Below, piece by piece: positions 33,257 to 45,417 of a stretch of 64,000 nucleotides of DNA. The stretch is from positions 19,160,501-19,224,500 of the forward strand of contig CM077599.1 in NCBI GenBank assembly GCA_039654915.1, given 5' to 3'. Positions within the stretch are counted from its first letter, which is position 1. Every line of letters begins with the position of its first letter. The translations under genes were made by a program, and so were the position numbers. The notes below the pieces were generated by a model, which worked only from the letters and a program-made list of their open reading frames with translations, was not told where the DNA came from and searched no databases. Source of the DNA: Aquilaria yunnanensis. Taxonomy: Eukaryota; Streptophyta; Magnoliopsida; Malvales; Thymelaeaceae.

Positions 33257-33959
33257 TGTTAGTTTTGTAATTTGGGTTGTTACATTAACGACATTAATGA
33301 ATAATAAAAGCATGGTAATTTTCTTTTTTAGCTTCGTCTCTCGGTTTGTTTTAGGGTACACTTCACAAATAGTCCCTAAATCTTTAATTAATGTTATGTT
33401 TTAGTTCTTAACTAATTGATTGTTCTGTTTTGGCCCTAAAATTGTTTTTTTTATCTCTCACCAAATGGAATCAAATTAACTCTAAGTAATTTTTTAACAC
33501 AAATTTTTAAAATTCTTATTAATTTATATATTTGGTAAATATTTTTCAACAAATTAAAATTATGTTTGGACTGTTTGAGACAATTTAAATTAATAGTTTG
33601 ATCTTCTTAAATGAAATAAGTTCAACTTTCAAAGAGGAAAAACTAGTGATTTGAATTGTCTACTAATAGTAAAAAAAAAAGATAAAGTTTGTGCTAAACC
33701 ACGTTTTTAAGTCTCTAAGATTAGGTGTTCATGCCAATTTCAGTCTAAAGCTTCGCATTATTCTAGTTAGTTATTTATTATTATGAAAAAAGAATATCAT
33801 ATAGCAATATAGAGCCAACTATGAGGGTAGAAAATGTCACATAAGCAACTTCTATTCAAAATAATAGAAAAACTGATGAAAGTGACTAATCACATAGAGC
33901 ACGATATATGAGTTATGAGATTTTAAAATGTACTTGTTAAGGTAAATGACCATAACTAT
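33257..33959. other. CHX upstream region, AT-rich
   Basis: No gene. 33350-33960 has weakly similar inward-facing ends (AAATAGTCCCTAAATC and AAATAGTTATGGTCAT), so a worn inverted-repeat element is possible. The match is too poor to claim. Confidence 0.4.
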
Positions 33960-34019
33960 TTTTGTTAGTACTAAAAAAAAGAAATAAAAAGAGATTACAT
34001 GCAATTAGATAACCTAAGA

Positions 34020-37000
34020 GCCGATGTAGCCAAGTAGCGAGCAATGTTGACCACTGAATGGTAGACAGCCAGAAGAAAAACTCTCCGAAGGGTAGTGATC
34101 AATTAATGAATTTCACTGACATCCTTCTTGACTTCCAAGCGAACTAAATTATAATCAATGATCACAAGGAACCTGACAAGACAATCTATGAGAATTGTGA
34201 TATTCTCCATTCCACATGCATTGGCCTTTTTTAAAAGCAAACAAAATGGCTTGGATTTCAACACCCAAAGGTGGTGACATATCCTTGATGAAACATGAGA
34301 AATCTTGGGTCATTGGAAAAAAAAACAAATCTCGATAAGACCATGCAATTTCTCCTTGTCTTGATGAGGGATCCCAAGCATTATCAACTTGAAATATATA
34401 GAAGGGAGATGAAAAATAGTCATTCATCCAACATTTTGCCTGTAGAGGAGGTCAAGGTTGCAATGACCTACAAATGTGTACTTTATGGAGTTTAGCTGCC
34501 TGTATTTATTGTACAAAAGAGTTCTTATTACAAATCACCTACTGAGTATCTGTAGAAATGTGTTGAAACACTTAAAATTCCGACTAAGCCATATACTCCA
34601 CAAAGTCATCAAGAGTTGACCACTAGTCTTTGATTGCCACGAATGATAATCATGAAGATTTTAGGTGAGCCAAGGAATAAAATCCTCATTGATACTCAGT
34701 TGATGTACCCCTGGTATCTTGGACCAGACCTCCTTAGAATCTGGATAGTGAAGGAAGAGATGGGCTATGTCTTCATCTGATGGTAAATATTGGAAGCAAG
34801 AAACATCCAGAGTAATACCTCTCTTCGAGAGTTCGATTCGGGTTGGGAGAGCATTAGACATACATTTCCATATAAAGGTCTTATATTTGGATAAGATATT
34901 AGAAACCCATAATCTTTTGAGGAAGATATATATGGTTAGAGAATCAGAAGCTTGTTGGTATTGAGATATATAATCCAATTGAAATAATACATACCCTTTC
35001 TTAGTAGTGTAGTTCCCATCAATCGATCCTTCCTACAATAGCCAATCATCCTCCTCTTGGGTCCTTTTTCACACCTTCTGAACAATCGCCTTTACCACAT
35101 TGTTGTCAAAGATATACGTTAAAATGTGGAAGTTCCATTTCGTCGTGCTAGATTAAAAAATATCCTTAACTTTATATAACCTGCATGATGGGCCACTTAA
35201 ATTAAGTGTGTGGTTTTTTTGACTGGCTAGTCATGCTGGAAAAAAAACTTGGGATCCAATAATCTTTCTAAATGCCACTGAAAAACCATCTCTTATCTTC
35301 TAGCATAGGCATGGTTCTAAAAACTTCCTACCAATAATTAAGCTCCTATATAAAACTGTTGGATTTGACACTAGACCAGCTTTCCAGAGGAATCCATCCT
35401 ACCATACTTCGCCTCCAGCACTTGACGAACCAAAGAACTAGGTTCTTTATGGATGATTTGCCAAAAGGATTTTTCCAAAAGAGCTTGGTTAAAAACATGC
35501 ATATCTCGAATGCTAAACCCCTCATGACCATTAGGGAGAGCAAGAAGAAACCTATTCCAAAAATGGATACCATAATCTATTTCAAAACTTTTCCAATAGA
35601 ATCTAACCATTGATTTTGATATACTGTCACTCGTAGTAACAGGAATATAGAAAAAAGGAAATATAAATAGGGATGGATGATAAAGAAGATTGAATGAGTG
35701 TAAGTTTGCTTGCAAGATTTAAAAGCTTCCATTTCCAAAAGGAAGGCTTATCTTCAATTTTTTAGCATAAGAATTCATAAGAAGTAGTTTTTGATAAATC
35801 ACAGTCGAAAGGAATCTCCAAGTGTTTGGTAACTACCTTATTAACCTGAAATGGTAGGGATAGACAGAAAAATCTGATAAGTTTGTTTGGAATATTCCGA
35901 CTCTAAAGCCACTCTGACTTGTGATAGTTCACTTTTTGCCCTACCGTTTCTTGATATAAGAATAAGGCTTTAAGATTTTTGATTGAATCAGGATCTAACC
36001 TAAAAAAATGCAGTCCTCAGCAACATTAAATGATTAATGATATGACCTGAAAGACATGGCTTTTATCCCTAAAATGAACCCTATCATTTACTGGCACGAT
36101 AAAAAGCTAGAAAAATCCTCCCTACAAAGGACAAAGAGATACGAAGAAAGGGGATCCCTCTGCTGATTCCCCATTTAAGAACAAACCATTTAGTTGAACT
36201 GTCACTTACTAAGATAGAATATGAAACCATAAAAATGCATTACATGATAAAACCAATCCAATGTTTAGGGAAATGCATGGCTCATAGAACACTTTCAATG
36301 AAGCTCTAGTGAAGTTTATCATATGTTTAATGCATGTCTAATTTGCGGGCTATTGTGTAACCTCAAGGACCACTAGTTTTACTCGTGCATTTAATGGCAT
36401 GAAACAATTCTTGAGCTACAATTATATTGTCATGGATTGTTCTTCTGGGGATAAAAGTATTTTGATTTTCCAAGATCAAATCATTTAGCAAAGGTTTTAT
36501 ATGGTTAACTAGAAGTTTGGAAATGATATTATAAACCATGTTACAGAGGCTGATGAGATGAAAATCATGTATAGATTTAGGATGTTGAACCTTTGGAATA
36601 ATCATGATGAAAGTTTTATTTAATTCCTTGAGCAAAAATTGTCCCTACACAAAAGATATGCTTGTATTGATCACTGAAGGTCCCATAAAAGACCAATATT
36701 TTTTTGAACACAATAGGCTGTAACCCATTCGGTCCTAGAGCCTTAAAGTTACCTAATTGAAAGAAAGCTTGCCTAACTTTTGCATAAAAAAATGGCCTCA
36801 ATAAGAATTGTTGCTATTTGGGGCTCAAACACTTTGAGATGTGGCTATACATATATTTCTGATGATCTAGATTAGGTAAATTCTGAACATTAAAAGCATT
36901 AACAAAGTATTGACAAATATTAGTTTTAATAGAATTAAGTTGCGCTATCTATTTTTTAGAAGAAGTGTCCTTAATAGCATGGATTCAATTTCTAATCTGA

Positions 37001-37917
37001 CGAAAATTGGTGATGGAATGCAAGAATTTTGTGTTAGAATGCGCTAGTGCTAGCCAATTGATGCATAACTTCTGCGCCCATAACTTTTCTTCATATTCTA
37101 TTGAGGTTTGACTGGATTTGAGGGAGAGGAGATGTTGTTGTGATGCAGCAATTTGTTGTTGGAGATTACCCAGGTTAAGGTGGCTACAGGAATGAAGTTT
37201 ATATAGTTCTGTCTTACATTTAGTAACTAATTGGAACATGGGAGAGCCTGAATAATTCTCATCCTATAATTCTTTTATCAGCTTTTCACATTGCGGAAAC
37301 TGCAGCCAGAATGCTTCAAAACAGTAAGGCCTTTGGTAAAATTTGTTGACAACATTCGTATTAAGTAAGAAGGAGGCATGATCAAACAATTGAATTTCCA
37401 AATTCCAAATAGAGGCATTATGATGAGTATTGCACTAATCATTACTCACAAAGGCCTTATCAAGCACTTTAAAAACTGAGTCCTCCCCTGGTTGAGAGTT
37501 TGTCCATGTGAATCTTGGCCCATGACAATGGAGAGGGACTACAGTTAAATCTAATAAGAATTCATGAAGGTGTTCAACACCTGGGGTCAAATGGGCAATT
37601 TTCCCTATTTTTTCGGAAGAGGAAAAAACCTGATTGAAGTCCCTAATATGCAATAAAAACAAACAATATCATACTAAGACTTCCTTAATTTCCCTCCAGG
37701 TAGTTGATCAGAGGTTGATGGTAGGATTTCCATACACAAGGCGCAACAACCATAGTTGATTGCTTTCATCCGTAACCTGGATAAGTATGAAATTCTTCCA
37801 AGCTTCAAGAACTAAGCAAGCAAAATTGTTTTTCCAACTAACCCACAACCCTTTACTTCTCCCTACAGCATCAATAAAAGCTATCTGACTGAAGCTACAA
37901 GAAGCCATTTTCCTCAT
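34020..37917 (-). pseudogene. LINE ORF2 remains: endonuclease, reverse transcriptase, zf-RVT, RNase H
   Basis: Endonuclease pieces are at 37917-37435 (SKGLWVSWKNNF, IRDFNQVFSSSEK and GPRFTWTNSQPGEDSVFKVLD). Reverse transcriptase pieces are at 36801-36363 (KALGPNGLQPIVFKK, MIIPKVQHPKSIHDFHLISL, NHIKPLLNDLILENQNTFIP) and 35715-35371 (GYGIHFWNRF-like and GFSIRDMHVFNQALLEKSFW). The zinc-binding domain is at 34978-34661 (FIWKCMSNALPTRIELSKRG). RNase H-like remnants are at 34427-34020 (VDNAWDPSSRQGEIAW; the end VNIARYLATS). Many stops and shifts; not a gene. Confidence 0.82.
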
Positions 37918-38983
37918 TACCTCAGTGCTTGTAGATTTGTTTTCTATTGTATAACAAAAGTCTAGCTTGTGTTTCTGGATAAGGCCTCTGACACTGTGAA
38001 CTATTGTTGGCTAGCCAAGCCCACAACAGTTAAAACTTAAGATCATCATGGCAACTGTAGGGGTTGATATGGGTCAACCCTCTGAAACCCATCCAGTTAA
38101 TATGTTACTACTAATACTATGGTAAAAATTTAAGCTATTTGAAATTCAAGTACAACTTTCTTTTCCATCAATTGTTTTCCATTCTCGCCATAAAGGTTAT
38201 TGGACTCACGGTCATCTTCCCCCAAAGGCTGAACTAAACCAACAATAGAATCATGGGGTTCATCTTGTATTTGTTCTCCTGGTACAATATATTCCGTAGA
38301 TGTAATCCAAAGTATTTTTCTTTTCATCCTATGAAGAAATTTTTCATCATTTGGTCCACTTCACATTAGACTAATAACTGAGCATGTGGAATTAAAAGTG
38401 GTGGAAAGTTTCGTCGACCCCAAAACATGACCACAAGGTCGGAACTTTTTCAAAAATTTGCTTGTATCCTATTCCTGATACGTACATCCATCACATTTAA
38501 AGCTCCCCACAACACATCATTTCATTTTCTTTTGAAATCCTTTTAAAACATCATGAAGATCAAAATTAGTATCCTATAAAGAGATGTCATTAGCATCATA
38601 AGCTTCTAAGATATGATTACTAGGTTTTGAGATAGATTTTGAGCTTCTTCTAAACTTACATCACCCTCTCTATTACTGACATCAGAAAATTGAGTCTTAC
38701 AAATAATTCTAGAAGATTCGTTTTCCAAAGTAGTAGAATTATAAACTAAGTCATCCACAAAAACACTGAGAGTATTTTCATATTGCTTCAAAATGAAAAA
38801 AACACTTGCTGCACTAAGCCTAAGAATGTCTTATATAACCATAGGATTTACAAAATTTTAAAATCATTTCATACTTAAGATGAACCCATGAGTTTTTTTT
38901 TTTTTTTTTTGCATAACCTCCAAAAGAAAACCTAGAACTAGAGGCTTTAAGATGTCAGGAATGACATCGACTCATAAGTACTT

Positions 38984-39367
38984 CTAGCGTCTTTGCCCTT
39001 GACAAGGCAACTTAATGGCAATAATCAAGCCCAACCTTTCTCCAATAAATGCTGTCATAGAATGAGTCATCACTTGCATTGGCCAATTATGAATTTGCAC
39101 CCACATAGTAGCATATTGAAAACTACGAAAATCATATGGGATAGAAGGTTGTAGGTATCTAACCAGAACCAAAGCTCCATCAAAATTGAATAGGTCTCGA
39201 TTATAAATATCCAAGATATCACTTTGAAAATAGGATTTTAGTATGAACCGATTTTGCTTGACTATGCCCATAACCACAACCTTGCTTTGAAGATGTCGAA
39301 AACAATTAATATGTTGCTGGACAAAAGTTATCAAAACATTGTGTTTATCAATAATTTTAATTAGCAA
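38984..39367 (-). pseudogene. LINE ORF1 remnant with DUF4283
   Basis: NFDGALVLVRYLQPSIPYD, ATMWVQIHNWPMQVMT and FIGERLGLII follow the DUF4283 pattern of plant LINE ORF1 proteins ('WVQ.HN.P...M....A..IG...G'), which bind nucleic acid. The frame stops at 38984 and no intact zinc knuckle follows. Confidence 0.75.
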
Positions 39368-39880
39368 GCAGTTGCTTAAACTTGGTCAGCAAAATGTAGA
39401 TCCATAGGGAAATAAAATTGGCATCAATAGTAAAAAACCCTACTATTAACATAAAACCTACCAAGTATGAGCCTCACTTGCCCCAGAACCAGATAGTACA
39501 GAGCACCAGATATACTCAGTAGAAACAAAATTGCAACTGAAGAAACTGTGTTTACTGAACCAAGAAACTTCACAATCTCAAAAAATCACTTCCAAGTGAA
39601 GCAATTATGGAAAATAAATAATAGAAAAATAAGTGAGATCAAGCAGACGATTGCCAGATTAGAGGACAAAATAAGCGATAATCAGTCCTCCCTAACAACA
39701 CATGATATAGCAATCAGATGAAATACATGGCACAAATTTGTAAAATGTAACCCATACTAGAACAAAGAAAAGTGAAGAAATCTAAATCCAGCTTAATACC
39801 ATCACAATACACTTTACCGACGCTCAACCTAGACTTTGATACCTTCTAAATTATATGAAAGAATAGTTAGGGTTCATGGA

Positions 39881-42800
39881 TTAATTTGGGAAAATGACAC
39901 AATAATCACCAAATTAAGAGAAGTAAGTAGAAGACGAGTTGAAACTAGAAAATTGGCTAGAAAATAAAAGAAATTTATGGGTTTTAGCTAGATTTGGGCA
40001 AAAGGGTTAAAGCCCTCCATTGGAAAGAAAAGCTCTATTGTGGTGAGGATAGAGAACTTCAATTTTAGTACACCATGACTATTATAGTTAGGGGGATTAG
40101 GATATACTTCAAGTTTAATTCATTTAAAAATTAAGTCATAATTAAAATGTGACTGAATCAAACCTCAAATCAATGTATATAATGGTATATTACTTAATTT
40201 TTGTTAATTAAGCCTTTCTTCCCACTTTGTTTTTTAGACATGGCCATTGCTAGGTAATTTGAGTTTATTTAATCCATTGTATTTCTTCTGTTCTTTATTT
40301 TATTTGGTTTTTATTTTTTATTAAAAAAAATTATATATGCTAAAACTATCTAGGAAAAACAAAAATTTCAAAATGAAAACAAAAACAATACATTAGCATA
40401 TCAAGCTTGGAAAATATAAAAAAATAGATTTAGAAAACATTAAAAAAAATGTATTAGAATCGGGTTGAATCAACCCTCATGTTCCCCCTATCTGTGCATT
40501 AATTTACAATCATGAGACTGCATTAGTCTGATATACTCACGGAGTATATACTTCGTGTTACTTTTGCCGTTTGTTTTCTGTTAATTAGGGTGAGAGAAGG
40601 GATTTTAATTTTATCTGTTAGTTGTGATTAGAGTAATCTACACTAGTCAAATATGGAGGAGAGAGGAAAGTGCGCTTTTTTGGGGATTTTTTAATTTAAC
40701 TTCCTTTTATTTTAGTTTTTAATTATGGTAATTAATTTAAAAGAATCTTTTGGTTTCTTTAATTATGATTCTAACTTTTCATTGTATTATACTAATAATT
40801 CATGTGTGTTTGTGTATTTTTCTTATTTTGTCTGTAATTCATAAGATTGCTTTTAACTTGTTTTTTTGGATTTTACATCAAATGAATGTGGGTCATGTTG
40901 ATGGAGAATGTTAGGCTACCTATGAATCTAAGTTGTTTAGGTATAGATCTAGTTCTAATATATGGTAATGTGATTGTGACATAGTTTTATACAAACAAGT
41001 TTCTAAACCATATTGCTAATATACGTCACCTATGCATAAATATAATCCAAAAATTAATTAGTAACTCACACCACTTTTACACTTTTATACATGGAATATT
41101 GAATTCCATACAACACAATATCAAACGATGACAAACTAAATCCATAACCACACCTGACATTAACACTTGCCAACGAAATTTCAATTAATAAATTCTATAA
41201 TTAGCTTCATACATTTGGGTTTTAGTTTTGTACGATCATGACTCTAAACAATGCTGCTAATATACACTTTGCCCCATTTACACATTAGTTTCATACACAC
41301 ATGCTTCAAACCCACAGAACATACAATGTCATATCGAACACCATCATCACACAAGCCATATCTAGACCATATAACAGGACATTAGTAACATACAACCAGT
41401 CAACTAAACCATATGTATGCATTGTACTGTAAGCAACAATTGTTGTAATAGAAAACCATAAAATCAGGTCTCAGAAACAACTCCAGATTAAACACAAACA
41501 ATTGGTCAAAAAGGAAAACCATACTACTAGGTCTCAAAAACATACAATTGGCCTCCAGAACTGTACAACTCCAGATTCAACACATAATTGATCAGAAAGA
41601 AAAGCTATAAAACCAGGTCACAGAAACATATATTCGGCTTTCAACACCATACAACCCCAGATTAATCCCAAACAATCAATCAAAAAAGAAAAACCATATA
41701 ACCATGTCATAGAACCATACAATCAGCCTCTAGAACCGTACAACTTCTAATTAAACATACCCAATCAATCAAAAAAGAAAAACCATACACTCGCCCTCTA
41801 AAACTGTATGTATATTCTTCAATCCATACACCTCTAAGTTTAAACAGAAACTTGTTCTTACAGAAAACCATACAAATTGGTCACAAAACAATACAAAACA
41901 CATAAAAATTGTATTCCCACAAAAAACCCTCAATATGTCCTAAACCATTCCTCGAAAACCCATCTTATTTTAAGGTTGAAAACAATAAACCCATGTATGT
42001 TTCTCACAAACACATGTATTCTCCCAAACAATAGATCAAATCCATTCTGCTTTTACAATGAAACTGACCTTCTAAACCATCTTATTTGTTTCTGAAATGA
42101 TCCATGCCTTACTGTTTTTATCATCGTCGGAATTGTGCCACATCTCCTTCTAAAATTAAGGATTTTGCTATAGATTAATCATGATGGTAAGAGGAAACAA
42201 TGGGAACAGAAAATAGGCCACAATGGAAAGATTTGAAGTAATGGAAAGATCTAAAACAAAGACAATGGCAATTGGGGACTGAGTTCAAAGCGAGGATGGT
42301 TAGCAGAAAAAAGTGGATGTAGAATGTCTTGCAATTTTAGATTTTTCAGGAATGGATGCTTTTGGGTTTCTAGAGTTTCAATCTAATGGGACTGTTGAGA
42401 AAATTTTCAGATTGTATGAAATCATGAGTTTTCCTTCAGTATCCCATTTTTTTCATCCAGATTTTTCGTTCCTCGTAAATTAATTGGTAAACGAAACATC
42501 TAGGGTTAGAACTGTGAGTTAACTTCATTAGGTGGAGCATATACTCTAAGTGTCTATAGTCAAATCCACACGAGGCTCATCACTTTCTAATTTCATTTCA
42601 TTTCAATTTTTAGTTTATATTTTTTTATTTTTTATAGTTTTTATTTATCAATTTGTTAATCGTATTATTACCAATAAAGCTACTGAAAATGACAAAAACA
42701 AAATTTTTATCCTAATCTATAAACTAAAATATCACTTTTTCAAACATCCTTAAAACCTTAATTTTATGTTGCCGTAAAATCTCATTTTGAATGTTAGTTT

Positions 42801-43190
42801 CCATGAGAATCATTTCCTCTTTTGAACATTATATTCTATAAATATTAATCATACCTAGAGCTATTAATTCAATTTTCTTTTCCTAGTCGTTTCTATTTTA
42901 AAGTCTAATTGTGCTGAAAATGATCTCATATATTATGCATCAAATTTTGAATATGAATGTTATAAAATAATTAACTAAACAATGATATGAATAATTAAGG
43001 GCATATATTAATCTAATTTGGATAAAAGATTGTTCTACATTTTAAAAATTGATATTTTTAAGCTTTTATTAACAATTAAATTTTTACATAACAATTTAAA
43101 TTTATTAAAAGACACTGACTAGACACTACGCAGTAGACAATGTGAATTAAAAATTTCAAAAGCTTTACTGATAGGTTGATGTCAGGGATA
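39881..43190. other. Gene-poor AT-rich region
   Basis: No gene, RNA or element with clear ends was found except the minisatellite at 41455-41830. Open frames at 41877-42095 and 42550-42753 are low-complexity and not gene-like. Confidence 0.55.
41455..41830 (+). repeat. About 88-bp minisatellite
   Basis: Units containing AAAACCATA, GGTC(T/A)CAGAAAC, a CAACTCCAGATTAA-type phrase and CAATCAATCAAAAAAG recur. The anchor word ACCAT falls at 41518, 41693 and 41782, with a diverged unit near 41605. This gives a period of 87-90 bp and about four units. A shorter leading unit begins at 41455. Confidence 0.75.
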
Positions 43191-43803
43191 GAGGTGCACA
43201 ACAGGCCGAACCGGGTCTGGAGGGACCGGGCATGGCCTCGCTATAGGCATCCTAAGCCTGGGCTAGTCCTAACCCGTTCCTAGGCCTAGGCCCGTTTTTT
43301 AATTTTTTTTTTAATTTTTCCCTTAATTTTTGACTAAAAATTGTTAGAAGAATAATTTTATTAAGAGTAAAATACCACCACCGGTGTGAATTTTATCAAT
43401 TTCAAAGCCAAACGGCACCTACATAAGTTGGAACGGGCTTTACAAAGGAAAATGGTGAAACGTTCCAAAAAATTTAATTTAAAAAAAACTTATGATCTGT
43501 GCTCAACAGCATAATCAAATTAAATATAAACTATAAAAATCTAAGGGTCCACCTTATCGATGTTTTCATCATCAGTACTTTTTTGGTCTTACATTTGTAA
43601 TGCGGCAAGACCCCAATCATAGTTGTAGATGCATACCTCAACCGCATCCGGTAACAACCTTACTCGTCTATCTGAACTAACGCATTTCATCGTGCTGGAA
43701 GCTGACTCGAAAACAATGATTGAGACGGGAACAGCTAGAACTTCCTTCGCAATGATGGACAACATCGGAAGTTTGTTACTCCTCGCTTTCAACCATTCCA
43801 AAA

Positions 43804-45417
43804 TGTTTAGGGTTTCAGGAGCTAAACAAACGCAGCGGAATAACCGAAACCCTCTAGGATCCAAGCAAAACGGGGTAAATAGAGTGTTCAAAATTTTCAT
43901 ACCTAATTCGGTTGAGATCTTTCACCAAACTGTTGAGTCGAATCACTAAACTTGAACAGTTGACATGTTCAAGCTCTCTACGGTATCCACACAAGCCTCT
44001 CGGGATCACCACACCTCCACCGCGTCTCAGTAAATGTGTTCCTCTTACGCCCATAGTGCTAACTTGCGTCCTCCAAAGAATGGTAAGAAAATAGTGCGGC
44101 TAGTTTTCTGAACTCTTCTGATTTCGTCCTTTGGGAAGCTAGGGCAAGAACTGTAAAATTCTCACTATATAATGCATTTATAATGAGATTCAACTTCCAA
44201 GTCTAATGGGTTTCAAAGTCCTAATCCAATTAGGTTTAATTTTGGGCTTAATAATAACTCAACTTTTGGAGCAATTATTAATACGAAATTATCATAAAAC
44301 CATAACCCAAATAAATTAGCCAATACACTCAAATAATCTAAAAAGGCTTTATGTGTGCAACCTAATATGCTCTTAACACATTGGTAATGATCATAAATCA
44401 CATTTATGATCATAAGTAATGAACAGTGTCTACACATCATTGCTACCCAAGTGACAAGATAGTTGGTGATTCGACTAAACCTCTATAATCATTATCCATA
44501 TATGTTATTATCCTTTTGTCCATGATATCAAGACTAAGCACGAGACATGGAATGTGTCACTCTCATATAGCCCAATTTTTGGTTTCTTAATTCCTGAGTA
44601 GACGAACTTAAACTGATGACATTGATATCATATATCAAGTCATCTGAGCATGACCATGCATTTTCTTAGTCTCACTCTATCAAGGGGCTCGAAGATATCA
44701 CTTTCGTTACATAGGAGGGATAAATCTCATCTTGATCATACAAAATCTTCTGCATGATATGTGACATACCTAATGACCACATTTATATTCACCCTCATTA
44801 CATAGGAATGACAAATCTCATCTTGATCATACAAAACCTTCCGCATAATATGTGAAATACCTAATGACCACCTCGAGGATATCACTCCCGTTACATAGGA
44901 GAGATAAATCTCATCTTGATCATACAAAACCCTCCGCATAATATGTGACATACCTAATTATCACCTTCATATTCACTCAGTTACGAGCAATCAAAAGGAA
45001 GTATCAAAATATGTGACTAACATGTAAGGAACCTAGATGCCCTTAGATCAAAGGACTACATATACCATGATCACTATGAAAATCACTTATGACACTCATA
45101 TAACGATCCATGTAGCGTTCTCATGGTGGGTAGGTCTAGTACACAAATTCTCCAACTTGTATCTATATGTAGACTATATATTTTTATTAGTCTCCATATA
45201 TACTAGTCGTTATGTATTATTATAACTCACTCCACAATAATACTAGATTGAGGACATTTAAGAATACTGTTATTCTAGAGTTATAATTATGTTTGATTAT
45301 GTCATATAGAAAACATATAACAAACACAATTATTGGATTAATGCCTTAATAAAATATCATGACTCAATGTGCAAAATACAATAATCTCATGATTAAAATT
45401 TGGGCATAATACTAACA
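43804..45417 (-). mobile_element. Solo LTR (about 1.6 kb) nested in the hAT transposase
   Basis: On the minus strand the block begins TGTTAGTATTATGCCC; the plus-strand left tip is TGTTTAGGG and the right tip CTAACA. A 9-bp repeat, CAAAATGTT, overlaps both edges (43799-43807 and 45416-45424), so the exact 5-bp duplication is ambiguous. Removing the block and one repeat restores the transposase frame (TNILEWLKAR). No internal domains are present, so it is called a solo LTR; the superfamily is not assigned. Confidence 0.68.
44706..44981 (+). repeat. About 92-bp tandem triplication in the nested LTR
   Basis: Three copies start at 44706, 44797 and 44890 with GTTACATAGGA or ATTACATAGGA. Each contains AATCTCATCTTGATCATACA and a GCAT(A/G)ATATGTGA(C/A)ATACCTA phrase. 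Spacing is 91 and 93 bp. Confidence 0.88.

Larger units (their letters stand above)
33960..39880 (-). mobile_element. Degenerate LINE (non-LTR retrotransposon)
   Basis: Read on the minus strand, the order from right to left is ORF1 with DUF4283, endonuclease, reverse transcriptase, zinc-binding domain and plant-type RNase H. That is the full order of a plant L1-type LINE, about 5.9 kb. Every domain is broken by stops and frame changes. A run of T near 38889-38910 and several small indels add to the decay. The 3' end lies near 33960 and the 5' end near 39880; no target duplication was found, so both limits are approximate. Confidence 0.82.

Noticed and set aside
34155..39367. Separate host genes on the minus strand
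   Set aside because: The order DUF4283, endonuclease, reverse transcriptase, zf-RVT and RNase H, with many stops, shows one decayed LINE.
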